A DNA stretch of 64,000 nt from Gardnerella vaginalis 1500E (GTDB lineage: Bacteria; Actinomycetota; Actinomycetes; Actinomycetales; Bifidobacteriaceae): positions 1 to 64,000 of the forward strand of contig NZ_ADES01000005.1 of assembly GCF_000263595.1 (NCBI RefSeq). The letters are read 5' to 3'. The notes beneath the pieces were generated by a model. That model had not been told where the DNA came from, searched no databases, and saw only the letters and a program-made list of their open reading frames with translations. Positions 49,964-58,790 of this stretch are shown here, piece by piece. Position 1 is the stretch's first letter, and each line of letters opens with the position of its first letter. Position numbers and translations under genes: made by a program.

Positions 49964-50782
49964 ATGGTTGATTTTGTTGAAAACGTTGCGAGTAACGTAA
50001 ATAATTCCATTAATAGTGCGCATGAAGGAATTGCTCGTTCTGTTATGCTTATTCGCCACGGTCAAACTCCGTATAATGCACAGTTCCGTTTGCAAGGCAT
50101 GATTGATATTGCTTTGGATGAGTCTGGAATGGATCAGGTGACTCGCTCTGGAAAAGCTTTGCGCGTGCTTTTTGGTGCTTCTGATTTAGAAGATCCAAAG
50201 GACCCGAACAGCACTGAACACGTGCGCATTACGCCAGAAGAAGCGGACGCGAGTTTTGTGGCGATTGTTTCTCCACTTATTCGCGCTCAACAGACTGCTC
50301 ATGCTTTTGCAGATAAGATTGGGCTTCATGTGCATGTTGAAAATGGTGTGCGCGAGCGTTTCTTTGGCGAGTGGGAAGGTTTGAATCGTCAGCAGATTAG
50401 CGAGCAGTGGCCGGAAGATTTCAAAGCTTGGGTTGAAGGTAAAAGCGGAGAGCTTCGTCATGGTGCTGAAGCTAAGCAGGAAGTAGGAGAGCGCGCTGCT
50501 GCTGCAGTAGAAGATTGGGCTCGCAAAACTGGCGCAGACCGTGATTTGCTAGTATTTTCGCATGGTTCCTGTCTTTCGCAAACTGTTCATAAGCTGCTTG
50601 GATTAGATAAAGTAGATCCTTCTTACAAGACGATTGGCGGCATGGGAAACGGTTGTTGGGCGCGCTTAATTCCAAGTCTTAACGCTGATGGTTCGATTCA
50701 TTGGCGTTTGGATGCTTATGATCAAGGTCCTGCAGCTGACCCTACAAGCCAGCGTCTTATTCGCATTTGGGGTGCTGCGTAA
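49964..50782 (+). CDS. Histidine-phosphatase-family protein (phosphoglycerate mutase-like)
   Basis: 272 residues. The catalytic motif is LIRHGQT (His32), with FSHGSCL as the second His and REERFFGEWEG-like RERFFGEWEG carrying the acid. It matches GpmB/CobC-like phosphatases rather than glycolytic GpmA, which is longer at other sites. Substrate unknown. It is 34 bp after glmU and probably cotranscribed. Confidence 0.85.
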   Translation: MVDFVENVASNVNNSINSAHEGIARSVMLIRHGQTPYNAQFRLQGMIDIALDESGMDQVTRSGKALRVLFGASDLEDPKDPNSTEHVRITPEEADASFVAIVSPLIRAQQTAHAFADKIGLHVHVENGVRERFFGEWEGLNRQQISEQWPEDFKAWVEGKSGELRHGAEAKQEVGERAAAAVEDWARKTGADRDLLVFSHGSCLSQTVHKLLGLDKVDPSYKTIGGMGNGCWARLIPSLNADGSIHWRLDAYDQGPAADPTSQRLIRIWGAA

Positions 50783-50920
50783 TCTCTCCTTTACCGCTTA
50801 ATTACCGAAAGCTACCGTTTAGCGATTTTGTAAAGACAGACTATTTACAGTGCCGTATAGTCAAAATTACAAAACAAAAAGCTAACAAACGCTAACAGTA
50901 GTGTACGGAAAGGAGGCTTG

Positions 50921-51430
50921 ATGAAAGTAACTATTGCTATCGTTCCGCCTGAGGAAGAGCAGTCAGTTCAGTTGTCAATTCACAATATTGACGATGAGCT
51001 TAAGCACATTATCGCTCAGTTACAAAGCATTGACTCCAATGATGCAAATGTAAGAAGTGCTGAAAATAATACTGAAATTAATACTTCAGATAAGTTGAGC
51101 AACAATAATCCATTCATATACGGTTATATTAACGATTCGATTATTGTTATGCATGAGCCAGATGTGATTATGATTTGCGTTGAAAATTCGCGCGTAATCA
51201 TTCACGGTGATAAAGGCGAGTGCGTGTCTTACAAGCGCCTAATGGATTTTGACAATCCGCAATTCGCGTCGTTTGTGCGCATATCTAAATCCGCAATCGT
51301 GAACTTGAATCGCATTGTTCGAGTTGATCCAGGATTTGGTGGAAGTATGAGCGTAAAAATGGACGATGGAAGCGTTGAGTGGATTAGTCGCAGATGCTTA
51401 GGTGGGTTCAAAAAGCGCTTAGGGATGTAG
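50921..51430 (+). CDS. LytTR-domain DNA-binding regulator
   Basis: 169 residues from ATG 50921 after a strong AAAGGAGG site. The N-terminal ~65 residues have no receiver fold. The C-terminal LytTR domain spans about 70-169 (FVRISKSAIVNLNRIVRVDP; SVKMDDGSVEWISRRCLGGFKKRL). Such receiver-free LytTR proteins are often paired with a DUF3021 protein, as here, and control that operon. Likely autoregulatory. Confidence 0.88.
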   Translation: MKVTIAIVPPEEEQSVQLSIHNIDDELKHIIAQLQSIDSNDANVRSAENNTEINTSDKLSNNNPFIYGYINDSIIVMHEPDVIMICVENSRVIIHGDKGECVSYKRLMDFDNPQFASFVRISKSAIVNLNRIVRVDPGFGGSMSVKMDDGSVEWISRRCLGGFKKRLGM

Positions 51431-51484
51431 TTATAGTAATAACGAATGTAGCTAGAATGTAGTCAAATATAAAACTATCAAAAA

Positions 51485-51525
51485 TTTTAATACTGATTTT
51501 TTTTTTAATACTAGATTTTAATACT
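51485..51525 (+). repeat. Three TTTTAATACT direct repeats before the DUF3021 gene
   Basis: Exact 10-mers at 51485, 51503 and 51516, with a run of ten T at 51497-51506. They sit between the LytTR gene and the DUF3021 ribosome site, a possible LytTR target or promoter repeat. Confidence 0.75.
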
Positions 51526-51543
51526 TAAAAGGAAGCGATTATT

Positions 51544-51993
51544 ATGGAAAAGCAAGTTGCAACATTAGGTAAAACAATGGTAAAAAACATTGTTAAAGGC
51601 ATTGGCATAGGGTGCACTATTTTTACAGTAATGTCTTTTATATCAAGTCTGTTAGCGCATAGTGAGGTTGGAAATAGAATTGCATCTTATGCTGTAGCAT
51701 CGTTTGTTATAGGCATAGGATATGGAGTGTTCGCTATTTTTTGGTCGAATGAACGCATGTCAAATCTTGCAAAGTTCGTTTTTGCGCTAGTTCCGCCAAT
51801 TGCTATTCAGTTTATTGTATCGGTGATTGTTGGATGGATTTCGTTCAAAGATGAGCCAGCGGTGATTTGCGGATGGATTGCGTTCACTGTTATTTTACCG
51901 ATTCCTATTGCTGCAATAATTTATTACTTCGAGAAGAAGAAAGCGAAAGAAATGAATGTTAGGTTGCAAGCATTGCGTAAAGAAAATAAGTAA
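51544..51993 (+). CDS. DUF3021 membrane protein, partner of the LytTR regulator
   Basis: 149 residues with four membrane helices (about 18-40, 48-68, 78-98, 108-130) and a basic C-tail. Position and topology match DUF3021 proteins found with LytTR regulators in Firmicutes and some Actinobacteria, where the membrane partner is thought to restrain the regulator. AAAAGGAAG precedes the ATG. Confidence 0.82.
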   Translation: MEKQVATLGKTMVKNIVKGIGIGCTIFTVMSFISSLLAHSEVGNRIASYAVASFVIGIGYGVFAIFWSNERMSNLAKFVFALVPPIAIQFIVSVIVGWISFKDEPAVICGWIAFTVILPIPIAAIIYYFEKKKAKEMNVRLQALRKENK

Positions 51994-52026
51994 ATTAGCA
52001 ACAACTAAATAATTAAATAAAGAATT

Positions 52027-52066
52027 GAGTGGTGTTCATCTTCGCCTTTGAGGACGAACGCCACTC
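52027..52066. terminator. Long hairpin between convergent genes
   Basis: GAGTGGTGTTC with GAACGCCACTC (one G-U), extended past a mismatch. It lies between the DUF3021 gene and the flavoprotein gene. No T-run, so termination is only likely. Confidence 0.45.
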
Positions 52067-52124
52067 GATATTGTATTCCGCTTGCTTGAAACGTACTAAT
52101 TCGGCGTTTTGCTCAAGCTACGAA

Positions 52125-52529
52125 TTAATCTTTTGCGATTGTTTTGCCGGCAGTGGCTCCAGAAGTCAAGTCCTGAATCTCAGTGATTTCCATAACTGGA
52201 ACTGCAGCTGGCTTCTTCGTACCTTTTTCTTCGGCCACACGAACCTGTTCTTCGTAAATCGCGTCATCAGTGTGAAGAGTTACTGTTCCGCGGAAGCGAT
52301 AGCCTTTCTTTTCTGCCAAATTAGCAAAAGCAACTACTAGCTGGCTGCCGTCTTGCAAGTTCTTATAATGCTGACCTGCAGTGCGCTCGTGGTAGGCAAG
52401 GTGGTTGTCGTCAAGCACGAACATAGACATTTTTGGTCCTAAATCAAGTTCGCCATCTTTGCTTACTGTTGCAATCCAAGCCAAATTATTAGCAATAAAT
52501 TCTTTCATATCTGCGTTAAGAGTTGCCAT
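52125..52529 (-). CDS. Pyridoxamine 5'-phosphate oxidase-like flavoprotein
   Basis: 134 residues from ATG 52529 (GAAAGGAAAT upstream); the open frame extends 19 codons further without support. Split beta-barrel fold with ATVSKDGELDLGPKMSMFVLDD and LAYHERTAGQHYKNL, typical of small FMN- or F420-binding PNPOx-like proteins. It is too short and divergent to be PdxH. Function unknown, perhaps an FMN reductase or sensor. Confidence 0.75.
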   Translation of the reverse strand: MATLNADMKEFIANNLAWIATVSKDGELDLGPKMSMFVLDDNHLAYHERTAGQHYKNLQDGSQLVVAFANLAEKKGYRFRGTVTLHTDDAIYEEQVRVAEEKGTKKPAAVPVMEITEIQDLTSGATAGKTIAKD

Positions 52530-52940
52530 AATATTTCCTTTCGTTATTAGTAAAATTGCGCGCGTCTGTGGTGTGCAATTAAACAAGTCATTACTTTTAC
52601 ATTACGCTGTTTTAGAAGAGTATACGAGTGTGTGCTGCAAAAAATTACGCAGTTGTGATATAAATCACCGAATTTTATAAAAATTACTTATGTGAAAGAT
52701 ATAAAGCAAAATAGTTAAGTATATCGGTTTTATGAAGCGCGTATCGGAAATTTTCCTGAGGAACGCCGAAAAGTTGTACTTTTCCCGATTTTATGGCTAA
52801 TCTGTGTATTTTATAAACTAAATTCACTAAATAAAAGAAAATTTTAAGGAAGCGACTTTAAGGAAGTAACTTTTATGAAGCGGCTTTAAGGAAGCGACTT
52901 TTATTAGTGGATTAACTTTTATAGTTGAAGGGGAGGCATT
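52530..52940. other. Intergenic region with AAGGAAGCGACTTT repeats
   Basis: No gene is seen. Positions 52847-52906 hold about four degenerate copies of TTAAGGAAGCGACTTT (variants AAGGAAGTAACTTTT and TGAAGCGGCTTT). The 3' end carries GGGGAGG, the ribosome site of the EamA gene. Confidence 0.6.
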
Positions 52941-53894
52941 ATGAAAGCTAATGGTGAAGCAGCTAAATCAATAGTTGATAAATCTGGCATGCCTAAAGGG
53001 AACAGTGTTCATATTTCTCAACTAATGTTGTTAGTTTGCGCTGCTATTTGGGGTGGCAGCTACGTTTCTTCAAAGTATGCTCTCGAAGTTTTTCCGGTTC
53101 AATGGCTTATGGGAGTGCGCATGATTGGTGCGTGCGCGATTATGTTTGTAATTTTTTTCGGCACTCTTCGTAAAACTTTTACAAAAAAATTGATTATTCC
53201 TTCGCTAATAACTGGTGTTACATACTATGCGACTTTAGTTTTGCAAACTGAAGGATTGCAAACAATTGATCCGGGTCGTAGTGCTTTTCTTACTGCAGCC
53301 TACTGCGTTATTACACCATTTTCAGCTTGGCTAATTGTTAAGAAAAAGCCTACAATACTAGGCTTGATTGCTGCTGTAGTTTGTGTTGCTGGCGTTGGTT
53401 TTGTGGCTTTAAAGCCAGGAATGTTTGCTCTTACGCTTTCTTATGGCGATATTCTGACTCTTGTATGCGCTGCAGTTTTTGCTTTTAATCTTACGTTCCT
53501 TGCGTATTATTCAAGAAAATACAATCCTGTAACCTTAACTTTTGGCCAATTTGTTGTTTCAGGAGTTCTGTTCTTAGCTGGAGCGCTAATTTATGAGCCT
53601 TTGCCTAATTTCAACGGTGCGGATCATCTTTCTATTTTTGCAAACATGTTCTACTTAACTGTTGTGGTAACTGTTGTGGCACAAATTATGCAAAACTATA
53701 GTTTGGTTAATCTTTCTACAGCAAACGCATCGGTTATTATGTGCACTGAAAGCTTATTTACTCTGCTATTTTCTACGCTGCTTTACCATGAGCATGTGTC
53801 AAATATGGCATTTGTGGGATTTGCCTTAATATTTGCAGCCATTATTATTGCAAGTTTGGGCGAACATTATAGCAGCAAAGAAAGAACTAAGTAG
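52941..53894 (+). CDS. EamA/DMT-family membrane exporter
   Basis: 317 residues, ten predicted helices as two EamA repeats (LVCAAIWGGSYVSSKYAL in the first; CTESLFTLLFSTLLYHEHVS in the second). DMT proteins export amino acids, nucleotides or metabolites. Substrate unknown. GGGGAGG precedes the ATG. Confidence 0.85.
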   Translation: MKANGEAAKSIVDKSGMPKGNSVHISQLMLLVCAAIWGGSYVSSKYALEVFPVQWLMGVRMIGACAIMFVIFFGTLRKTFTKKLIIPSLITGVTYYATLVLQTEGLQTIDPGRSAFLTAAYCVITPFSAWLIVKKKPTILGLIAAVVCVAGVGFVALKPGMFALTLSYGDILTLVCAAVFAFNLTFLAYYSRKYNPVTLTFGQFVVSGVLFLAGALIYEPLPNFNGADHLSIFANMFYLTVVVTVVAQIMQNYSLVNLSTANASVIMCTESLFTLLFSTLLYHEHVSNMAFVGFALIFAAIIIASLGEHYSSKERTK

Positions 53895-54028
53895 ATTCAT
53901 AAAAATAGCTATCCAACTCATGTCTTGAGTGATACCATCGTTGTGAATGGTAATTTGTAATTTGTAGTAAGTTTATACATATTGCATTTATGTTTCGCAA
54001 TACATTGTTAGGTAGTTAAGGTAAACAC

Positions 54029-55129
54029 GTGAAGAATTTCTTCAAAGGCATATCATTTACGCAGGTTTTAGCGGGTTCGCTGGCGGCAGTGACCTCGTTT
54101 TTGCTTGCTTCTAAAATTGGTATTGCCGGTTCGGTTATTGGTGTGGCTATTGGTTCGATTGTGTCGGCTGTGGCTTCTCAGCTGTATCAGAATGTTATTC
54201 ACGCTTCTTCTCGAAAGTTAGCTGAAGCAAATCCTAAGAATCTTAATAATTCTGATTCTGCTGGTTATGCTAATGATTCGAAGCAATATAAAGATAATGT
54301 TCAAACTCTTAACATGCATCCTGTCTACAATGTTGAAGTAAGAAATGCTGGATATAAAGTCGCGGGAGATGATGCTCGTATGGCGTATTCTAGGCAAAAT
54401 AGTGAAGTTAATTCTGGGCGAACTATAAGCTCTGAAGCTAAAGATCCAGAATTAGAAAATACGCGACTTTTAGAGCTTTCTGCTTTACGAGAGCAGCGCG
54501 AAGAAGATATGGAATTGTCGGAAGGCGAGTTGAGTCAGCCTGTGCCGTTATCTAAAGCTATTCGCGATTCTAATTATGCTAACGAAAGTAATTTAAATCG
54601 ACCTAAGAATAGTTATGCTGCAACTATTGCTATAGCTGTAATAAGCGCTTTAGTTGCTGTTGTTGTTACTGCAGGAATTGTTTTGCTTTTTACGCAAGGC
54701 AAGGGAACGGACAATATTCAGCCTCAGCAGATTCAGCAGAAGCCTAAAAATCAGGTAAATCCTCAACAAAATAGCAATAATGGCGTTGAGCATAAGAAGC
54801 CGTCTGATAGTGATTCAGAAAATCAGGATTCAGAAAAAGAGGATGAAAACAACGGTTTACATTCCCGCGATGACTCAGATTCTAATTTAGGAAATTCTAC
54901 TGACGGTGAGCCTGGTGGTGATAATTCTTCAACAAGTGGCGGATCGCATTCTGGAGAATCAACTTCGGGAAGTAACTCAAGCGGGGAGTCCTCCTCGTCG
55001 TCAACTGCTCCTGGTGGTGCTTCAGGTAGCTCTTCTAACGGTGGTTCAGGATCTTCTTCAGGGGGAGCTTCAGGCGGAGCGTCTACTTCTGGAAATGCAG
55101 AAAATTCCGGTAGTTCAAACGGTAATTAA
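54029..55129 (+). CDS. Membrane protein with Ser/Gly-rich tail, function unknown
   Basis: 366 residues from GTG 54029. A hydrophobic Gly/Ala hairpin (about 12-52), a hydrophilic linker, a second helix (about 196-222), then a disordered tail of about 140 residues: Q/N-rich, acidic, then Ser/Gly repeats. No LPXTG. The tail looks like an extracytoplasmic stalk. No family is recognised. The tail's repetitive DNA may vary in length. Confidence 0.7.
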   Translation: MKNFFKGISFTQVLAGSLAAVTSFLLASKIGIAGSVIGVAIGSIVSAVASQLYQNVIHASSRKLAEANPKNLNNSDSAGYANDSKQYKDNVQTLNMHPVYNVEVRNAGYKVAGDDARMAYSRQNSEVNSGRTISSEAKDPELENTRLLELSALREQREEDMELSEGELSQPVPLSKAIRDSNYANESNLNRPKNSYAATIAIAVISALVAVVVTAGIVLLFTQGKGTDNIQPQQIQQKPKNQVNPQQNSNNGVEHKKPSDSDSENQDSEKEDENNGLHSRDDSDSNLGNSTDGEPGGDNSSTSGGSHSGESTSGSNSSGESSSSSTAPGGASGSSSNGGSGSSSGGASGGASTSGNAENSGSSNGN

Positions 55130-55238
55130 GTAGCGATATTTTTAGTAATATTTAAGCTGATTCGACACGCCGCATTTGGATAGAGCGCTAATTTGTTGTA
55201 TTCTATCAAAGGTTCGCTTGAACAGCATAACTAAAAAT

Positions 55239-55311
55239 GGGGCTATGGCGCAGCTGGTAGCGCATCTCCATGGCATGGAGGGGGTCGGGGGTTCGAATCC
55301 CCCTAGCTCCA
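55239..55311 (+). tRNA. tRNA-Ala (anticodon GGC)
   Basis: Acceptor GGGGCTA with TAGCTCC (one G-U); anticodon loop ATGGCAT with GGC; T-arm GGGGG-TTCGAAT-CCCCC. CCA is not encoded. Confidence 0.95.
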
Positions 55312-55317
55312 CGATTT

Positions 55318-55355
55318 ATCTCGGCAGGTTACATAATTTGCCGAGATTTTTTTTT
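55318..55355 (+). terminator. Terminator of tRNA-Ala
   Basis: ATCTCGGCA with TGCCGAGAT around a 12-base loop, followed by eight T. Confidence 0.9.
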
Positions 55356-55417
55356 ATTCTTTTTTCGCCACGCCGCAATTCTGTATGTTTGTCGCTAAGT
55401 AGTACTAATAATGAACA

Positions 55418-55600
55418 CCATCGACCAGAGGTTGCGCTCAACAAGAGTAGTAAGTATGAGCTCGGAAAAGCGTTGATTACTTACAAAAGGGGAGAGCGCC
55501 GAAGTTTACTGCTGATTTCCAAAGGTAGTATGCTGGGACTTGGTTTAATAAACCAAGTACTGTCGCAGCGATTTCGGCATTCGCTGCGGAGCGCTATCGA
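55418..55600 (+). promoter_or_regulatory. Lysine riboswitch (L box)
   Basis: Conserved lysine-aptamer words occur in order: AGAGG (55427), CAAGAGTA (55442), AAAGGGGAGAGCGCCGAAG (55486-55504), GCTGGG, a perfect stem-loop ACTTGGTTTAATAAACCAAGT, CTGTCGC (55560) and GGAGCGCTATC (55588-55598). It precedes a LysP-type permease start by about 50 bases. No terminator lies between, so control is probably translational: CCTCTG (55624-55629) can pair either with aptamer CAGAGG (55426-55431) or with the ribosome site AAGGAGG (55641-55647). Confidence 0.9.
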
Positions 55601-55651
55601 CACGCACGCTGTTGCTTGTTTTGCCTCTGAGACGACATAAAAGGAGGAAAA

Positions 55652-57145
55652 ATGAGTAATAGTTCATTACCATCTACTGCTGAACAAACTTCTCAGCAGA
55701 ATCACGATGTTCATCGTGCTTTGAAAACACGTCATATTTCCATGATTGCTTTAGGCGGCAGCATTGGTACCGGTTTATTTGTTGCTAGTGGTGCAACAAT
55801 TCACATGGCTGGTCCTGGCGGCGCTTTGCTTGCGTACGGCGCAATCGGCATTATGGTTTACTTCCTTATGACTTCTCTTGGCGAAATGGCAACGTTTATG
55901 CCAATTAGTGGCTCGTTTGCTTCGTACTCCGGACGCTTTGTTGATCCTGCTTTAGGTTTCGCAATGGGCTGGAACTATTGGTTTAACTGGGCTATTACGG
56001 TGGCTGTAGACGTTAGTACTGCAGCAATTGTTTTGCAATACTGGTTCCCGAAAGTGCCAATATGGATTTTCTCGCTTTCGGTTCTTATGCTTATTTTGCT
56101 GATTAACGTTCTTACAGTTAAGTGCTTCGGCGAAACAGAATACTGGCTTTCTATTGTGAAAGTTGTTGCGGTTATTGTGTTCCTCGTTGTTGGCATGCTT
56201 ACAATTGTTGGCATTATTGGCGGCAAAGCTCCATTCTTGCAAAACTTTACGCATAAGGATGCTCCGTTTGCCGGTGGTGTTCCTGCAGTGTTGTGTGCGT
56301 TTGCTATTGCCGGCTTCTCGTTCCAAGGAACTGAGCTTATTGGTATTACTGCAGGCGAGTCTGCAACTCCAGAAAAGAGTATTCCAAAGGCTGTAAAGCA
56401 AGTGTTCTGGCGTATTCTTCTTTTCTACATTCTTGCGATTTTCGTTATTGCATGCATTATTCCTTACACCGATAAGAATTTGCTTGGATCCGAAGTAACT
56501 GATATTGCTATAAGCCCATTCACACTCGTGTTCCAGCGTGTCGGTTTTGCAGCCGCTGCAGCAGTTATGAATGCCGTTATTTTGACTTCTGTTATTTCTG
56601 CAGCAAATTCTGGAATGTACGCTTCTACTAGAATGCTTTATGCTCTTGCAAAAGACGGTAATGCTCCGAAAGTTTTCGGCAAAGTAAGCTTCCGTGGTAT
56701 TCCAGTTCCAGCTTTGATTGCAACATTTGTGGTGGCTTTGTTCACGTTCTTCATGAGTATTTTTGGCTCGCAAATATACATGTTCTTGGTTGCTGCAAGT
56801 GGTTTAACAGGCTTTATTGCTTGGGCGGGTATTGCTTTAGCGCATTACCGCTTTAGAAAAGCGTATGTGGCTCAAGGACATTCTTTGGACGATTTAGTGT
56901 ACCGAGCAAAGTGGTATCCTTTTGGTCCGATTGTTGCGTTCCTTTTGTGCGTTTTGGTTATTGTTGGCCAGGATTTGCACTCATTTGCAACTCTTAACTG
57001 GCAGGCTATTGGCATTACGTACATGTCTGTGCCACTGTTCTTGATTTTGTACGTTGGATACAAGATTAAGAATCATACTAAGGTTATTCCGCTTGAAGAA
57101 GTTGATTTAGCCGGTATTAAAGCTGCTAATCAAGTAAAAGCTTAA
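55652..57145 (+). CDS. lysP: Lysine-specific permease
   Basis: Proton-driven amino-acid uptake, APC superfamily. 497 residues and 12 helices. Family motifs: ALGGSIGTGLFVASG in helix 1, SLGEMATFMPISGSF, and FSFQGTELIGITAGES. Closest in feel to LysP. The upstream lysine riboswitch supports lysine as substrate. Strong AAGGAGG ribosome site. Confidence 0.92.
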   Translation: MSNSSLPSTAEQTSQQNHDVHRALKTRHISMIALGGSIGTGLFVASGATIHMAGPGGALLAYGAIGIMVYFLMTSLGEMATFMPISGSFASYSGRFVDPALGFAMGWNYWFNWAITVAVDVSTAAIVLQYWFPKVPIWIFSLSVLMLILLINVLTVKCFGETEYWLSIVKVVAVIVFLVVGMLTIVGIIGGKAPFLQNFTHKDAPFAGGVPAVLCAFAIAGFSFQGTELIGITAGESATPEKSIPKAVKQVFWRILLFYILAIFVIACIIPYTDKNLLGSEVTDIAISPFTLVFQRVGFAAAAAVMNAVILTSVISAANSGMYASTRMLYALAKDGNAPKVFGKVSFRGIPVPALIATFVVALFTFFMSIFGSQIYMFLVAASGLTGFIAWAGIALAHYRFRKAYVAQGHSLDDLVYRAKWYPFGPIVAFLLCVLVIVGQDLHSFATLNWQAIGITYMSVPLFLILYVGYKIKNHTKVIPLEEVDLAGIKAANQVKA

Positions 57146-57174
57146 GAAAGTATTTAATTTATAAAGGCACAAAT

Positions 57175-57204
57175 AAAGCTCCCAACGGATTCGTTGGGAG
57201 CTTT
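57175..57204. terminator. Terminator after lysP
   Basis: A perfect 13-bp stem, AAAGCTCCCAACG with CGTTGGGAGCTTT, GATT loop. Confidence 0.85.
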
Positions 57205-57342
57205 TATATTGAGTCAGATAACAGCGCAATATGTTTTATTGTCTTCTTTTTCTTTTTGCTACTATATCCGGTTTTTTAGAAGGATTTTGTCTACTTTTGT
57301 ATCACTGTTTGAATCTTTTTGACCATCATTTTCTTTAGTATT

Positions 57343-58302
57343 TCAGTTGCTGCCGCTTCCGGTGCTTCCACTTCCGCTTCCGCTGCCATTTCCGGTGCTG
57401 CCGCTTCCGGTGCTTCCGCTTCCGCTACCGCTACCGCTGCCGGTGCTTCCGCTACCGTTTCCGGTGCTGCCGCTTCCGGTGCTTCCGCTACCGCTACCGC
57501 TGCCGGTGCTTCCGCTACCGCTACCGCTGCCGGTGCCGGTGTTGCCGTTTCCGGTGCTGCCGCCGTTTTCGTCTCCGTTGCCGCTGTTGTTTTTGTTTTT
57601 GTCTTTGTCTTTGTCCTTGTTCTTGTCCTTGTCTTTGTCTTTGTCTTTGTCTTTGTCTTTGTCTTTGTCCTTGTTCTTGTCCTTGTCTTTGTCCTTGTTC
57701 TTGTTCTTGTCCTTGTCCTTGTCTTTGTCCTTGTTGTTATCCTTAGGTGTGGTATTCGTCTTTTGAGGAATAATGTTAGAGCGCCTAATCACACTGCTGG
57801 TTGTTTTCTGTATTTCCTTTTTCTCTTCCTTCTTTTCTTCTTTCTTATCTTTGTCTTCAGCTTTTGTGTCAACGCTATCTACTAATTCAATAGCTAAAGC
57901 TCTAATTTCTTTTGCTTTAACCGCATACCATTCAGAAGCTGCCAAAGCCTCAGCGCTTTGGCTACCAAGCTCTTCCGGAGAGTTTGCTGTGCAGCTTACA
58001 GCTTCAGGAGTTTTCTCTTTTATTATTTCCGCAAGCTTCTTGCCATTTTCAGACTTATCTTTCGAAAGCTTAATAAGAATTCTGTTTTTTACTAAAGCGT
58101 CCCACGTTTTCTTAGCTTTCATAACTTGGGCAACTTTAACTTCGCACTGTTTACGTGCAGCCTTTGTGCGCTCGGTTTGTTTTACGTACCAAAATGCGCC
58201 AAGTGCGCTAAGAGCTAATGCAAGTACAACAATACCTACAATAAGGATGATTAGCTTCTTCTTTTTGCCTTTATCGGCACTTTCGGAGGTGTGTTGAATC
58301 AT
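57343..58302 (-). CDS. Membrane-anchored protein with Lys-Asp and Gly-Ser-Thr repeats
   Basis: 319 residues from ATG 58302 (AGAGGAAAAC upstream); the frame stays open 17 codons further. Short cytoplasmic part rich in Lys, membrane helix (about 18-40), a helical extracellular domain with two Cys (about 45-150), a KE-rich linker, a long Lys-Asp/Lys-Asn alternation (about 188-238) and a Gly-Ser-Thr repeat to the end (about 240-319). No LPXTG. The KD stretch would be a flexible zwitterionic spacer through the cell wall. The frame continues 26 codons beyond the stop. Confidence 0.75.
   Translation of the reverse strand: MIQHTSESADKGKKKKLIILIVGIVVLALALSALGAFWYVKQTERTKAARKQCEVKVAQVMKAKKTWDALVKNRILIKLSKDKSENGKKLAEIIKEKTPEAVSCTANSPEELGSQSAEALAASEWYAVKAKEIRALAIELVDSVDTKAEDKDKKEEKKEEKKEIQKTTSSVIRRSNIIPQKTNTTPKDNNKDKDKDKDKNKNKDKDKDKNKDKDKDKDKDKDKDKDKNKDKDKDKNKNNSGNGDENGGSTGNGNTGTGSGSGSGSTGSGSGSGSTGSGSTGNGSGSTGSGSGSGSGSTGSGSTGNGSGSGSGSTGSGSN
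57346..57737 (-). repeat. Coding minisatellites: GS/TGS (57346-57565) and KD (57594-57737) repeats
   Basis: The KD part repeats a hexamer of the GACAAA/GACAAG type about 24 times. The GS part reuses 6-bp and 18-bp units of the GGTAGC/ACCGGC type. Both are multiples of three, so slippage keeps the frame. Confidence 0.9.
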
Positions 58303-58474
58303 TGTTTTCCTCTGTTTGTTAATGATTGCCCAATGCGTATCTTCTGATGACACATTTGTATCTATTTTACGACAAAGCTTTTAAGTTAGCCACTTTGTTA
58401 GGCGTATATCTTGTTGATATTTGAGGGTGTTGCCTTAAGCCTAATTAGCAATTCGCGGGGTATTCTCGTGTTTT

Positions 58475-58509
58475 TAAAAACAAAAAAGCCACTGGACTTC
58501 CAGTGGCTT
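58475..58509 (-). terminator. Terminator of tRNA-Asn
   Basis: On the minus strand, AAGCCACTGG-AAGT-CCAGTGGCTT is followed by a T-rich run. Confidence 0.9.
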
Positions 58510-58511
58510 GA

Positions 58512-58587
58512 TGGCTCCTGCGGCTGGGCTTGAACCAGCGACCATTCGATTAACAGTCGAACGCTCTGCCAACTGAGCTACGCAGGA
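58512..58587 (-). tRNA. tRNA-Asn (anticodon GTT)
   Basis: Acceptor TCCTGCG with CGCAGGA; anticodon loop CTGTTAA with GTT; T-arm GCTGG-TTCAAGC-CCAGC. CCA is encoded (58512-58514). Confidence 0.95.
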
Positions 58588-58790
58588 ATATTTTGTGCAG
58601 GCTTACTGCCGCGCACAAGACATTTATATTACACGGAATTTTTGAAGATGCAAATATGGCGTGTTTTGGCGTGTCGAAATAGTGATTATAAGCATATGTT
58701 TTATCCACAATGCGCTAAAAGCTTATGATTTTGGCAAATTAGCTGCAAAACTTTTATAAAAGTCGCTTTATAAATATTTATGGGGGATAT

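Noticed and set aside
55176-55640. 154-codon open frame over tRNA-Ala and the lysine riboswitch
   Set aside because: It overlaps two clear RNA features and has no protein-like motifs.
55952-56773. 273-codon antisense frame in lysP
   Set aside because: Composition is a shadow of a membrane protein gene; lysP is strongly supported by motifs and the riboswitch.
57319-57885. Long plus-strand open frames over the KD/GS repeat gene, including 57347-57766
   Set aside because: They are the antisense of simple repeats (runs of VFV, PLPLP or LSLS) with no ribosome site; the minus-strand frame has a helix, domain and start signal.
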